A stretch of 64,000 bases of DNA from Thermoleophilia bacterium (GTDB taxonomy: Bacteria; Actinomycetota; Thermoleophilia; Gaiellales; SKUG01). Shown one piece after another: positions 33,559 through 41,250 of this stretch. Where the stretch lies: NCBI GenBank assembly GCA_025964555.1, contig JAOPYQ010000009.1, positions 124,001 to 188,000 on the forward strand. The letters run 5' to 3'. Below the pieces are notes generated by a model that was given only the letters and a program-made list of their open reading frames with translations, ran no database searches and had not been told where the DNA came from. Both the position numbers and the translations under genes were made by a program. Each line of letters begins with the position of its first letter. Position 1 is the first letter of the stretch.

Positions 33559-33948
33559 ATGGAACGCGCCCACGAGGTCACCGTCACGACACTCGACCAG
33601 CTCACGCCCGAGGGTTGGTCGACGGCCCAGTTCGTCGGCGACGAGCACGGCTCGCAGTCGTCGTTCTATGTCAGTCGCAGCCGCCCTGGCACAGGTCCCG
33701 ACCTGCACCAGCACCCGTATTCGGAGACGTTCGTCATCCTCGAAGGGTGCGTGCGCTTCACCGCCGGAGACCAGGTGCTCGATGCGGGCCCCGGCGACGT
33801 GGTGGTCGTGCCGCCCGACACGCCGCACGGCTTCACGAACGTCGGTGACGAACCCATGCTGTCGGTGAACATCCATGCCGCAGCTACGATGCAGCAGCTC
33901 GACCTGCCCTCACGCCGCCTCGACGACGGCTCCTACGAACGGACCTGA
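33559..33948 (+). CDS. Cupin domain protein
   Basis: A 129-aa single-cupin protein starting at the ATG at 33559. Cupin motif 1 appears as GPDLHQHPYSETFVILEGCVRF (two His and Glu as metal ligands) and motif 2 as PGDVVVVPPDTPHGFTNVG (third His). It is a small metal-binding beta-barrel of unknown reaction, divergent from the ArsR operon and perhaps co-regulated with it. The next gene starts 8 bp after its stop. Confidence 0.9.
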   Translation: MERAHEVTVTTLDQLTPEGWSTAQFVGDEHGSQSSFYVSRSRPGTGPDLHQHPYSETFVILEGCVRFTAGDQVLDAGPGDVVVVPPDTPHGFTNVGDEPMLSVNIHAAATMQQLDLPSRRLDDGSYERT

Positions 33949-33955
33949 CCCACCC

Positions 33956-34633
33956 ATGACCGAGATCGGCGTTGATTGGACCACCCCCTACGGCTTCTCG
34001 TGGACGCCCGCGGACGACAACGCGATGGAGCTGCACTCACACGCGCTGCGCGATGGCGACGAGGTGTGGCTCATCGACCCGATCGACGGGGACGTGCTCG
34101 ACGTCGCGCTGAGCGACCTCGGCGGACGAGTCGCGCACGTGGTCGTGCTGCTGGATCGCCACCAGCGCGACAGCGCCGCGCTCGCGGAGCGCTACGGTGC
34201 CCGCCTCCATGTGGTGGCGGGACCGATCCGCCAGGACGTCCCCACCCGGTCAGAGCGCTTCGATACAGCCATCGACGGTTCGCCGTTCACGGTCGTGCCG
34301 GTGCGCAGCAACGGCAAGCTGTGGCAGGAGCGCGCGCTGTGGTGGCCCGAGCACGAGCTGCTGGTGGTCGCCGAGGCGCTCGGCTCGTCCGACGCGTTCC
34401 GCGCAGGAAGCGACGCAGCCGTCGCGGTGCACCCGGTGCTGCGGCTCGTCCCTCCGCGCTCCGCCTTCGTGAACGCTGTGCCGAAGACGATCCTGTTCGG
34501 CCACGGCCCGGCGGTGACCGAGGATGCCACCACCGCGCTTCGAACCGCGCTCGCGGAGTCCCGCACGGCGACGCCGAAGTTCCTGGTCGAATCCGCACGA
34601 TCGGCGATCGCCGCCGTCACGCGTCGCAGCTGA
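33956..34633 (+). CDS. Hypothetical protein resembling degenerate MBL-fold proteins
   Basis: Start at the ATG at 33956 (MTEIGVDWTTPYGFSWTP), 225 aa. DEVWLIDPIDGDVLDVAL followed by HVVVLLDRHQRDSAALAERYGARLHV resembles the early strands of metallo-beta-lactamase-fold proteins, but the HxHxDH zinc motif is absent. The C-terminal half contains WWPEHELLVVAEALGSSDAFRAG. It probably belongs to a non-catalytic MBL-like group. It is likely cotranscribed with the cupin gene. Confidence 0.65.
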   Translation: MTEIGVDWTTPYGFSWTPADDNAMELHSHALRDGDEVWLIDPIDGDVLDVALSDLGGRVAHVVVLLDRHQRDSAALAERYGARLHVVAGPIRQDVPTRSERFDTAIDGSPFTVVPVRSNGKLWQERALWWPEHELLVVAEALGSSDAFRAGSDAAVAVHPVLRLVPPRSAFVNAVPKTILFGHGPAVTEDATTALRTALAESRTATPKFLVESARSAIAAVTRRS

Positions 34634-34665
34634 CCCAGGTCGTTCGCCGCGGGGCGCCGAACCGC

Positions 34666-34671
34666 TACAGT
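34666..34671 (+). promoter_or_regulatory. Leaderless-type -10 element TACAGT of the secreted Ig-like gene
   Basis: TACAGT, spacer GAGCCGG, then the ATG at 34679. This favours that ATG over the GTG at 34670, which would overlap the -10. Confidence 0.5.
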
Positions 34672-34678
34672 GAGCCGG

Positions 34679-36364
34679 ATGCTCCTCTCCCTTCGGCGCG
34701 CAGGCGCCTTCGCTGCCCTGACCCTCCTCGCGCTGTTCACGGCCGTCGGCTCCTCGCATGCCGTCGTCGTGGTGGTCTATGCGAACGCGGAGAGCGCCAC
34801 CGCGCCGTCCTCGCGGGCGCAGACGATCGTGCTGCATGGCGGTGAGGATTCCGACGGCGTCATGACGTTCTCGTTGCTCACCCAGCCATCGCACGGGGTC
34901 GCGACGCTGCTCGACGACAAGGGTTGCACGTACACGAACGGAGACATCGACTGCACGATCAGTTCGGTGTATACGTCGACCGACAGCTACGTCGGCGCGG
35001 ATTCGTACCAGTACCAGGTCACTGACCAGGCCGGCGCCTCCGCCACTGCGACCGTGTCGGTGAACGTCACCGGCACGACCCCGACGCTAGCGGCCGAGGC
35101 GTCGACCACGGTCGGTGCGTCCTTCGCCTTGAGCGCCGGCAACCTGGTGAACCCGGGAACGTCGACCGTGGACTGGGGCGACGGCGCACCCGCGCAATCG
35201 ATCGACGTCGACCCTGCGACCCTCCAGACGACGATCTCACATGTCTATATGGCAGCTGGCGAATACGCGATCGCCGTGACGAACGACGCCAGCAACGGCC
35301 GCGTCACGACCTCCGGGAAGGTCACGGTGGTCGTTGCCCCCACACCGCCGCCGACGCCGGACCGCACCCCCATCTACACGACCCAGACCATTGCGCCCGG
35401 CGCCCCGACGCTGCTGTCGCCCGGGCTGCGCATCCAGGTCGTCGACGGGCAGATCCGAGTGACCACCTCGCTGGTGAATCGCGAGGGGCAGGCCGGCTTC
35501 ATCTCGACCACCCTGCAGACTCCCATCGCGAATCCGACCACGCCCGGCATCCGGTTCACTCCGGCGCCGTCGTCCGCTCAGCCGGACTTCCATGGCTCCT
35601 TCACGCTCCAGGCCACCGGCACGTCGTCGAGCATGACCACGTTGAACACCGTCAGTAGCGTGGACTGCGTGGTGAAATCACTCCGCCGCTCGGCGCGCAC
35701 GACCTTCATCGCGCAATACATCCCGGCTCCGATCAAGTACGGGCCGACCATCACGCCGACCAAGACGTACTGCAACCGCTTCCGACGTTCCAAGGGTTCG
35801 CCCAGTTCGACCAAGACCCCACCGGAGCTGTGGTTCCTCAACACACGTGGCAAGCTCCAGCAGGCCGTCAGCAGCACGAAGACGGGATCCGCAGGGGGCT
35901 TCAGCCCGAACGCGCGAACCCTGTCCTTCACGTTCGATGCGACGAGCACGCCCACCCTCGCGAGCCTGTCGAGGACGACGAGCTTCGCGGTGTTGAGCCG
36001 CCCCGTCGCGAAGCCGAGGAACGCACTGCGCGGCGTCGCGCCGACTCGCGCGTTCGGCTGGCCAGGCGCGACGATGATCGCGAGCGGCACGGTCTTCACC
36101 TGCCCGGCGACGTCGCGCCAGGCATGCCGCGTGCAGCTGCGCGCAGTCTCGAAGCAGTTCGGCGTCGTGCGCCTCGTCGGCAACCGCTCCTTCCACGTGG
36201 CAGCTGGAACGACTGCATCGCTCAACTTCCCGCTGCTCCAGCGCGGCCGGTGGCGACTCGCGAGTGGACGCCTGCGCGCCGCCATCCAGGTCTCTGCGAC
36301 GGCGTTCGAGACGAAGCCGATTCGCGAGCGCTACCACTTCCCGATCGACATCCCGCTTCGCTGA
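34679..36364 (+). CDS. Secreted Ig-like/PKD-like domain protein
   Basis: About 561 aa from the ATG at 34679. A signal peptide (LLSLRRAGAFAALTLLALFTAVGSSHA) is followed by a cadherin/Ig-like domain (FSLLTQPSHGVATLLDDKG, DSYVGADSYQYQVTDQAGASATATVSVNV). A PKD-like module follows (STVDWGDGAPAQSI, HVYMAAGEYAIAVTND), then a Pro/Thr linker and a C-terminal half with FTCPATSRQACRVQLRAVS and SGRLRAAIQVSATAF. Such tails are typical of exported proteins in Solirubrobacterales-like genomes. No sorting signal or enzyme motif is visible; a role at the cell surface is likely. Confidence 0.75.
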   Translation: MLLSLRRAGAFAALTLLALFTAVGSSHAVVVVVYANAESATAPSSRAQTIVLHGGEDSDGVMTFSLLTQPSHGVATLLDDKGCTYTNGDIDCTISSVYTSTDSYVGADSYQYQVTDQAGASATATVSVNVTGTTPTLAAEASTTVGASFALSAGNLVNPGTSTVDWGDGAPAQSIDVDPATLQTTISHVYMAAGEYAIAVTNDASNGRVTTSGKVTVVVAPTPPPTPDRTPIYTTQTIAPGAPTLLSPGLRIQVVDGQIRVTTSLVNREGQAGFISTTLQTPIANPTTPGIRFTPAPSSAQPDFHGSFTLQATGTSSSMTTLNTVSSVDCVVKSLRRSARTTFIAQYIPAPIKYGPTITPTKTYCNRFRRSKGSPSSTKTPPELWFLNTRGKLQQAVSSTKTGSAGGFSPNARTLSFTFDATSTPTLASLSRTTSFAVLSRPVAKPRNALRGVAPTRAFGWPGATMIASGTVFTCPATSRQACRVQLRAVSKQFGVVRLVGNRSFHVAAGTTASLNFPLLQRGRWRLASGRLRAAIQVSATAFETKPIRERYHFPIDIPLR

Positions 36365-36373
36365 CGGCTCCGC

Positions 36374-36967
36374 CTACGCGTTGCCGCGCCAGCGACGGCG
36401 CTCGGGTGCGCCGTGCGGTCCGATCGCGAGCCACGTGACGTGCGCGATCCAGCCACCATCGGCGCGGCGCCACTCCAGCAGGTAGGTGGCGCGGCCGACG
36501 TTCGACCACGCGAGCGCCCAGGCGTGCGGAAGGAGGCTGTCCGGCGGCATCCGTCGCAGCTGCAGCCCGGTGCGTGGTTTCGGCACGCCGTGCGGCGCGA
36601 GGCGCGCCACGTCACCGATGAACGCACCGAGCACTGCGGCGACCGCGCGGTGGCTGCGCCCGCGTAGGCGGTCGTGGCGGCGCGTGAACTCGTCGGTGAT
36701 GGTCCACTCGATCTTCGCGTCGATCCACGGGACCTCGAACGCCGCCGCGAACTCGGCATGGTCGAGCTGCTGCACATGGCCCACGCGAAGGTCCTCGAGC
36801 GCTCGTTCATGGGCGACGATCCCGTCACGCGACGTCACCCACGCGTCGAGCTCGCTGGCGCGGTCCTCCGTGCGGCGTCGTGAGCGCGGCGTACGCGCCT
36901 GTCGCTGTTCGGCCGAGCGTTCCGGCGGCACGGGCGGTGGCTGGTTGCTGTGGTCGGGATGCGACAT
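36374..36967 (-). CDS. Hypothetical 197-aa protein
   Basis: An N-terminal 35 residues rich in Pro, Gln and Arg are followed by a folded domain with many conserved-looking aromatic and charged residues (FEVPWIDAKIEWTITDEFTRRHDRL, WALAWSNVGRATYLLEWRRADGGWIAHVTWLAIG). No membrane segment and no known motif. It lies downstream of the DUF554 gene on the same strand with a 6-bp gap, so probably the same operon. Function unknown. Confidence 0.7.
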   Translation of the reverse strand: MSHPDHSNQPPPVPPERSAEQRQARTPRSRRRTEDRASELDAWVTSRDGIVAHERALEDLRVGHVQQLDHAEFAAAFEVPWIDAKIEWTITDEFTRRHDRLRGRSHRAVAAVLGAFIGDVARLAPHGVPKPRTGLQLRRMPPDSLLPHAWALAWSNVGRATYLLEWRRADGGWIAHVTWLAIGPHGAPERRRWRGNA

Positions 36968-36973
36968 GTGACC

Positions 36974-37675
36974 CTAGGTGAACGCTTCCGCGGCGATCGC
37001 GATGGCCGGTGCGAATACGAGCGCCGGGAGGAAGTTCCCCACACGCACGTCGGTGATCGCCAGCAGCTTGAGACCGATCCCGACGAGCAGCACGCCGCCC
37101 GCGCTCGTGAGCGCGGCGAGCGGCTCGCCCACCAGCACGTCGCCGAGGAATCCAGCCAGGAGCGTGAGTGACCCCTGCACGAGCAGGACCGCGCCCGCCG
37201 ACAGTGCCACGCCCCAGCCGAGTGCGGCGGCGAACGCCACCGACGCGAAACCGTCGAGCAGCGACTTGGTGGCGAGTGCATCCCAGCTCGAGGTGAGCCC
37301 GTCCTCGAACGAGCCGTACACCGCAAGCGGGCCGATGCAGAACACGAGCGATGCCGTGACGAATCCCTCCGCGACCGTCGACGTGCCACCCGTGCGGCGA
37401 TGCACCGCACGCTCGATCGCCGCACCCAGGCGCTCCAGGCGCGCCTCCAGGTCAAGCAGCTCGCCCACCACTGCGCCGACCAGGATGCCGCCCATCACGT
37501 GCAGGATGTTCGTGTCACGCCAGGCGAGCGCGTTGTCGACGCCCAGCAGCAGCACGACGAGCCCAAGTCCCTGCGTGACGCGCAGGTGCACGCGGTCAGG
37601 AACGAGGCGTCCGGCCGACACGCCCACGAGCGTGCCCGCGAGGATCGCGCCGACATTGACGAAGGTGCCGATCAT
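36974..37675 (-). CDS. DUF554 family membrane protein
   Basis: A 233-aa integral membrane protein with the DUF554 hallmark N-terminus MIGTFVNVGAILAGTLVGVSAGRLVPDR. Further features: GLGLVVLLLGVDNAL, HVMGGILVGAVVGELLDLEARLERLGA, FVTASLVFCIGPLAVYGSFEDGLTSSWDALATKSLLDGFASVAFAAALG and seven or so helices. Possible transporter; substrate unknown. It starts 6 bp after the haemoglobin stop codon. Confidence 0.94.
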   Translation of the reverse strand: MIGTFVNVGAILAGTLVGVSAGRLVPDRVHLRVTQGLGLVVLLLGVDNALAWRDTNILHVMGGILVGAVVGELLDLEARLERLGAAIERAVHRRTGGTSTVAEGFVTASLVFCIGPLAVYGSFEDGLTSSWDALATKSLLDGFASVAFAAALGWGVALSAGAVLLVQGSLTLLAGFLGDVLVGEPLAALTSAGGVLLVGIGLKLLAITDVRVGNFLPALVFAPAIAIAAEAFT

Positions 37676-37681
37676 GGCCGG

Positions 37682-38062
37682 TCAGCTCCGCAGCTCGGCA
37701 AGTCGCTTCGCGAACGCGCCGGCGACGAGCTCCGCGCGACGCTTCGCATCATCGGCGACGGGCCCCGCGAACATCTGGTCGACCGTCATCGTCCACAGCG
37801 CGACCCAGCGGTTGAACAGCTCCGAGGTAAGCGGCACCTGCTGGTCGAGCTCGTAGTGCGGCACGAACGCGCCGCCGCCGTAGCTGCGTGCGCCGAGCAG
37901 GACCGTCTCCCAGAAGCTCGTGATGCGTGGCACGTGTGCGTCGAGGTCCAGGCGCGCGATGTCGACGAACACGGGGCCGAGGCGATCGTCCTGAAACGCG
38001 CGTTCGTAGAACGCACGCACGAGACGCTCGCAGTCCTCGCGTGTTGCGATGTCGCCAATCAT
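37682..38062 (-). CDS. Group III truncated haemoglobin
   Basis: Start at the ATG at 38062 (MIGDIATREDCERLVRAFYERAF), 126 aa, with TACGCT six bases upstream. The group III (trHbP) pattern is seen in DRLGPVFVDIARLDLDAHVPRITSFWETVLLG, with the proximal His in APHYELDQQ-like FVPHYELDQQVPLTSELFNRWVALW. It binds haem and O2/NO; the physiological role in this class is not firmly known. It heads a run with DUF554 and the 197-aa protein. Confidence 0.92.
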   Translation of the reverse strand: MIGDIATREDCERLVRAFYERAFQDDRLGPVFVDIARLDLDAHVPRITSFWETVLLGARSYGGGAFVPHYELDQQVPLTSELFNRWVALWTMTVDQMFAGPVADDAKRRAELVAGAFAKRLAELRS

Positions 38063-38068
38063 GGATGC

Positions 38069-38074
38069 AGCGTA
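38069..38074 (-). promoter_or_regulatory. Leaderless-type -10 element TACGCT of the haemoglobin gene
   Basis: Minus-strand TACGCT, spacer GCATCC, then the ATG at 38062. Confidence 0.5.
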
Positions 38075-38249
38075 GCCGAGCACGCCCACCAGAGCGGGAA
38101 CGGCTTGCTCGACGCCGCATCCGCGGCAGCTAACGCCGGATGGGTGGGGAACTGCAGCGCCATGACCAAGTTCTCACGCGGCGGCCGCCTTGATCAGCAG
38201 GTCGAACCTGCCGAAAAAGCATCCGGAACGATGCGCTTGCGCACTGCAG

Positions 38250-38255
38250 TAAAGT
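38250..38255 (+). promoter_or_regulatory. Leaderless-type -10 element TAAAGT of the STAS-like/kinase operon
   Basis: TAAAGT, spacer TCGAGGG, then the ATG at 38263. Confidence 0.55.
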
Positions 38256-38262
38256 TCGAGGG

Positions 38263-38703
38263 ATGACGACCGAGATCGAGTCAGCAGGCGACGCCGAGGG
38301 CGTGCGCGTGGAGCTCAACGGCATCGAGCTGTCGTGGTGGCCGACCGCGCGCCTGGCACGGATGGCGTTCTCCGATGACAACCAGACACCGGACGGCGCC
38401 GATGCGCGCGTGGTCAGCGCGCAGCTGGAGCAGTGGATCACCGGAGACGAGCCGTGGGGCTTCCTGGTCGACTGCTCCTCGATCGAGACCGCGCAGGCTG
38501 GCTGGCGGAACCTGTTCTCCAAGTTCTTCCACGAACAGCGCAGCGCATCGCGCATCGCGTGGTACGGCGCCTCGCCCCACATGCAGGTGATCATCCGGAT
38601 GTTCGTCACGGGCCTGCGCGCGAGCGGTCCGCTGATCGGCGAGCCGTACGCGACCGAGGACGAGGCGCGTGCGTTCCTGCGTGCGCAGGGGATTCCCGCG
38701 TGA
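38263..38703 (+). CDS. STAS/SpoIIAA-like regulatory protein
   Basis: A 146-aa soluble protein. The pattern of strands and helices (WGFLVDCSSIETAQAGWRNLFSKFFHEQ, ASRIAWYGASPHMQVIIRMFVTGLR) resembles the STAS_2/SpoIIAA-like fold in which a strand-ending Asp/Ser precedes the signalling helix. It overlaps the histidine kinase start (GTGA), so it is cotranslated with a PAS kinase; a regulatory input or scaffold role is plausible but not shown. Confidence 0.7.
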   Translation: MTTEIESAGDAEGVRVELNGIELSWWPTARLARMAFSDDNQTPDGADARVVSAQLEQWITGDEPWGFLVDCSSIETAQAGWRNLFSKFFHEQRSASRIAWYGASPHMQVIIRMFVTGLRASGPLIGEPYATEDEARAFLRAQGIPA

Positions 38704-39962
38704 GCGATCCACTCTTCGACGCGATCGTGGAAGCGATGTCACGCGCGTCGATCGGCGACCTGTCGGCGCGCGTGCAGGTGCCGCGAGAACCGGAGACCGT
38801 CCCCGAGTCCGAGGAGCAGCTGCGAACGATCGGCGAGATGCTCAACGTACTGCTCGGCGATCTGGACTACCGGGTGAGCCAGTCGCGCGAATCCTTCCGT
38901 GAGGACCTCGAGGCGAGCGAGGACCGCGAGGGCGCGGTGCTGCAGCGCCACGGACAGCTCGAGCGGATCATCGAGGCGGCTGGCGAGGCGATCTGGGTAC
39001 TCGACGCCGCCGGGCGCACGATCCTGGTCAACTCAGCGACGGAGCTGATGACGGGGCGGTCGCGCAGCGAACTTCAGTCGATCGAACCCGACCAGCTCGT
39101 GCACGGCGCCGACGGGGCGACGAGCCCGATCCGCGAGACGGTCGTGTTCGGCGCCTCGCGACGTGTGGTGGACGCGACGCTCGCGCGACGCGATGGCGCG
39201 ATGCTGGCCGTGACGTACACGTCGCATCCGATCTACGACGCCGCGGGGGCACAGGTGGGCTCCGTGCTCGTGCTGCGCGACATGAGCGCCGAGCGCGAGG
39301 CCGAGGAGCGCAAGGCGCAGTTCTTCACCATGGCCAGCCACGAGCTGCGCACGCCCCTCACGGCGATCAAGGGGTTCGCGGACACGCTCGTGCACCGATG
39401 GGACGCATTCGACGACGAGTCGCGGCTCGGCTTCCTCCAGATCATCGATGACCAGAGCGACCGGCTCGTGCGCCTCGTCAATGACGTGCTGACGCTTGCG
39501 CGGCTGGAGCAGGGCGCGCTCGAGGTGGACCCCGCATCGGTGCCGGTACGCGACGTGCTCGAGCGAGTGCGCGTGCTGACCGACCGAGGGTTCGAGATCC
39601 AGTGCAGCAACGAGCTGCGCACCTTCTGCGACGAGGACCACCTCGAGCAGATCGTGCTCAACTTCGCCAGCAACGCGCTCAAGTACGGGCAGCCGCCGTA
39701 CTGCATGTCCGCGGTGGCGGACGACGACGGTTCGGTGCGCATCGCGGTGGTCGACCATGGCTCGGGCGTGCCGCCAGAGTTCCGCGCGCGCCTGTTCGAC
39801 CGCTTCACGCAGGCGGAGCGCCGCCCCGAGGGCGCGGGCACAGGGCTGGGGCTGTCGATCGCCGAGCGACTCGCGAAGGCGCAAGGCGGCCGCGCGTGGC
39901 ACGAGCCGGTCGAGCCGAATGGCGCGCGCTTCGTGGTGCGCCTGCCGCCGGCTCGCAGCTGA
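38700..39962 (+). CDS. PAS-domain sensor histidine kinase
   Basis: Start at the GTG at 38700, overlapping the previous stop; 420 aa and no transmembrane segments. An N-terminal HAMP-like/coiled-coil stretch (ASIGDLSARVQVP, LLGDLDYRVSQSRESF) precedes a PAS domain (IIEAAGEAIWVLDAAGRTILVNSATELMTG). Next are a HisKA domain (FFTMASHELRTPLTAIKGFADTLV, phospho-His) and a HATPase (VLNFASNALKYG, DHGSGVPPEF, GAGTGLGLSIAERL). It phosphorylates an unidentified response regulator. The soluble layout and the STAS-like partner suggest sensing of an internal signal. Confidence 0.94.
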   Translation: MSDPLFDAIVEAMSRASIGDLSARVQVPREPETVPESEEQLRTIGEMLNVLLGDLDYRVSQSRESFREDLEASEDREGAVLQRHGQLERIIEAAGEAIWVLDAAGRTILVNSATELMTGRSRSELQSIEPDQLVHGADGATSPIRETVVFGASRRVVDATLARRDGAMLAVTYTSHPIYDAAGAQVGSVLVLRDMSAEREAEERKAQFFTMASHELRTPLTAIKGFADTLVHRWDAFDDESRLGFLQIIDDQSDRLVRLVNDVLTLARLEQGALEVDPASVPVRDVLERVRVLTDRGFEIQCSNELRTFCDEDHLEQIVLNFASNALKYGQPPYCMSAVADDDGSVRIAVVDHGSGVPPEFRARLFDRFTQAERRPEGAGTGLGLSIAERLAKAQGGRAWHEPVEPNGARFVVRLPPARS

Positions 39963-40011
39963 CCGGCGCGGGCGCAGCGACGCGCCAACTACGGACGCGC
40001 CAGCTTCGGAG

Positions 40012-40413
40012 CTACGCGCCCGCGAGCGGTGTGACGACGATCATCCGCGACGTGCGAGGCCCGTCGAACTCACAGAAGAAGATGCGCTGCCACTTGCCCA
40101 GCTGCAGGCGACCGCCACTGATCGGGATCAGCTGGCTCGCGCCGAGCAGTGCCACCTTGAGGTGCGCGTCGGAGTTGCCCTCGGCATGCTCGTAGTCGTC
40201 ACGCGCGGCGAGCGGCGCAAGTGCGCGCAGGAGGTCGGCCTGCACGTCCGGGTCGTGGCCCTCGTTCACCATGATCGCGGCGGTGGTGTGCACGCTCGAC
40301 ACGAGCACCGCGCCGGCGCTCGGCATGTCCGGCAGCATCCCCGACACGGCGTCGGTGATATCGACCAACTCGCAGGCTTCGGTGGTATCGAGATTGAACG
40401 TCAAGGCAGGCAT
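40012..40413 (-). CDS. yjbQ: YjbQ family protein (UPF0047)
   Basis: A 133-aa protein with the UPF0047 signature: ISGMLPD-like AVSGMLPDMPSAGAVLVSSVHTTAAIMVNEGHDPDVQADLL, YEHAEGNSDAHLKVALLGASQLIPISGGRLQLGKWQRIFFCEFDGPRTSRMIVV. The conserved His residues lie in a trimeric barrel; some members have weak thiamine-phosphate synthase activity. It is preceded by an AGGAG ribosome site and lies just after msrA. Confidence 0.95.
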   Translation of the reverse strand: MPALTFNLDTTEACELVDITDAVSGMLPDMPSAGAVLVSSVHTTAAIMVNEGHDPDVQADLLRALAPLAARDDYEHAEGNSDAHLKVALLGASQLIPISGGRLQLGKWQRIFFCEFDGPRTSRMIVVTPLAGA

Positions 40414-40422
40414 GGAGCGCTC

Positions 40423-41106
40423 CTACCCCGTTTCCGCCATCCCTGACGAGCCCGCCTGCTGCGCGGCGTCCGCGCGCTGCGCGCGCCGCAACAGGTACTG
40501 CTGGTTCGACGCCGCCGCCGGCTGGAAAGACGAGTCGAACTCGACACGGGTCGTCACCGTGACACGCACGCGCTCATTGTCACCTCCGTCCCGGAAATCG
40601 GGACGCGCGTGACAATGACCCGACGTCGCCGCTGCGCCCGCGCGGTCATTGTCACCTCCGTCCCGGAAAGCGGGACGCGCGTGACAATGACCGGCGGGGA
40701 CGTCATGGGCGGGGCCGGTGGCCAGCGCGTCGCGACGCTGCTGCTCGGTGTCGACCGCGCGCTCTGCGATCGCGAGCTGCGCCTGGGTCGTCACGAAGAT
40801 CGCGGAGCGGTAGCGATAGTCGGCTCCGCCCTCGATGCGGTGGCGCGCTGCGGGATCATGCCGCTCCCAGAACACCGCGATCAGTTCGTCCAGCGACACG
40901 AGCGCCGGATCGAACCACACGCGCACCGCCTCGCAGTGGCCGGTGTCGCGCCGGCATGGAGTCGCTTCCGCAGCCACCCCGGCCGGGCCACCCGCATAGC
41001 CGGCTTCGGTGCGCACGACACCGTCCACGACGCGGAACGCCTCCTCCACGTGCCAGAAGCAGCCGGCGGCGAACGCGACGAGTTGGGGCGTGTCGGAGCG
41101 ATCCAT
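40423..41106 (-). CDS. msrA: Peptide methionine sulfoxide reductase MsrA carrying an in-frame palindromic insert
   Basis: A 227-aa MsrA starting at the ATG at 41106. The catalytic site is GCFWHVEEAF (Cys16); TGHCEAVRVWFDP, FWERHDPAARHRIEGGADYRYRSAIFV are family features. Between helix ERAVDTEQQRRDAL and strand VTTRVEFDSSFQPAAASNQQYLL there are about 48 extra residues (roughly 139-186) consisting of two copies of a 24-residue unit, GHCHARP(A/D)FRDGGDN. These are encoded by a DNA palindrome present twice. The second MsrA in this window (49826-50344) lacks this insert. The enzyme reduces Met-S-sulfoxide; the insert lies in a loop before the C-terminal strand and may be tolerated. Confidence 0.9.
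   Translation of the reverse strand: MDRSDTPQLVAFAAGCFWHVEEAFRVVDGVVRTEAGYAGGPAGVAAEATPCRRDTGHCEAVRVWFDPALVSLDELIAVFWERHDPAARHRIEGGADYRYRSAIFVTTQAQLAIAERAVDTEQQRRDALATGPAHDVPAGHCHARPAFRDGGDNDRAGAAATSGHCHARPDFRDGGDNERVRVTVTTRVEFDSSFQPAAASNQQYLLRRAQRADAAQQAGSSGMAETG
40574..40618. repeat. Palindromic element copy 1 inside msrA
   Basis: A 45-bp inverted repeat: outer arms TCATTGTCAC and GTGACAATGA, inner arms CGTCCCG and CGGGACG, separated by unpaired CTC/CGC and loop GAAAT. It is wholly within the msrA coding sequence. Confidence 0.9.
40644..40692. repeat. Palindromic element copy 2 inside msrA
   Basis: The same element 72 bp further on, with arms extended to GGTCATTGTCAC and GTGACAATGACC and the loop GAAAG (one base different from copy 1). 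The 72-bp offset preserves the reading frame, so the encoded 24-residue unit is repeated. Confidence 0.9.
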
Positions 41107-41130
41107 CGAGTTCACATGATGCCTCGCTGC

Positions 41131-41250
41131 CGGCGCGGTGTCAGAAGTCGCCGCCGGCGCGGTGTCAGAAGTCGCTGCCGGCGCGGTGTCAGAAGTCGCT
41201 GCCGGCGCGGTGTCAGAAGTCGCTGCCGGCGCGGTGTCAGAAGTCGCCGC
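41131..41250. repeat. Five tandem copies of a 24-bp unit
   Basis: Unit CGGCGCGGTGTCAGAAGTCG plus CTGC or CCGC, at 41131, 41155, 41179, 41203 and 41227. Read on the minus strand each unit contains GCGACTTCTGA, the last codons and stop of the TPM gene, so the array is a serial duplication of that gene's 3' end. It fills the gap between the TPM stop (41237) and the msrA start (41106). Confidence 0.92.

Noticed and set aside
38162-38266. 34-aa ORF overlapping the STAS-like gene start
   Set aside because: It has ATGA coupling but contains the leaderless-type promoter of the next gene and shows no structured sequence.
41131-41250. Regular 24-bp repeats read as a CRISPR array
   Set aside because: The repeats are directly adjacent with no unique spacers and derive from the TPM gene end.
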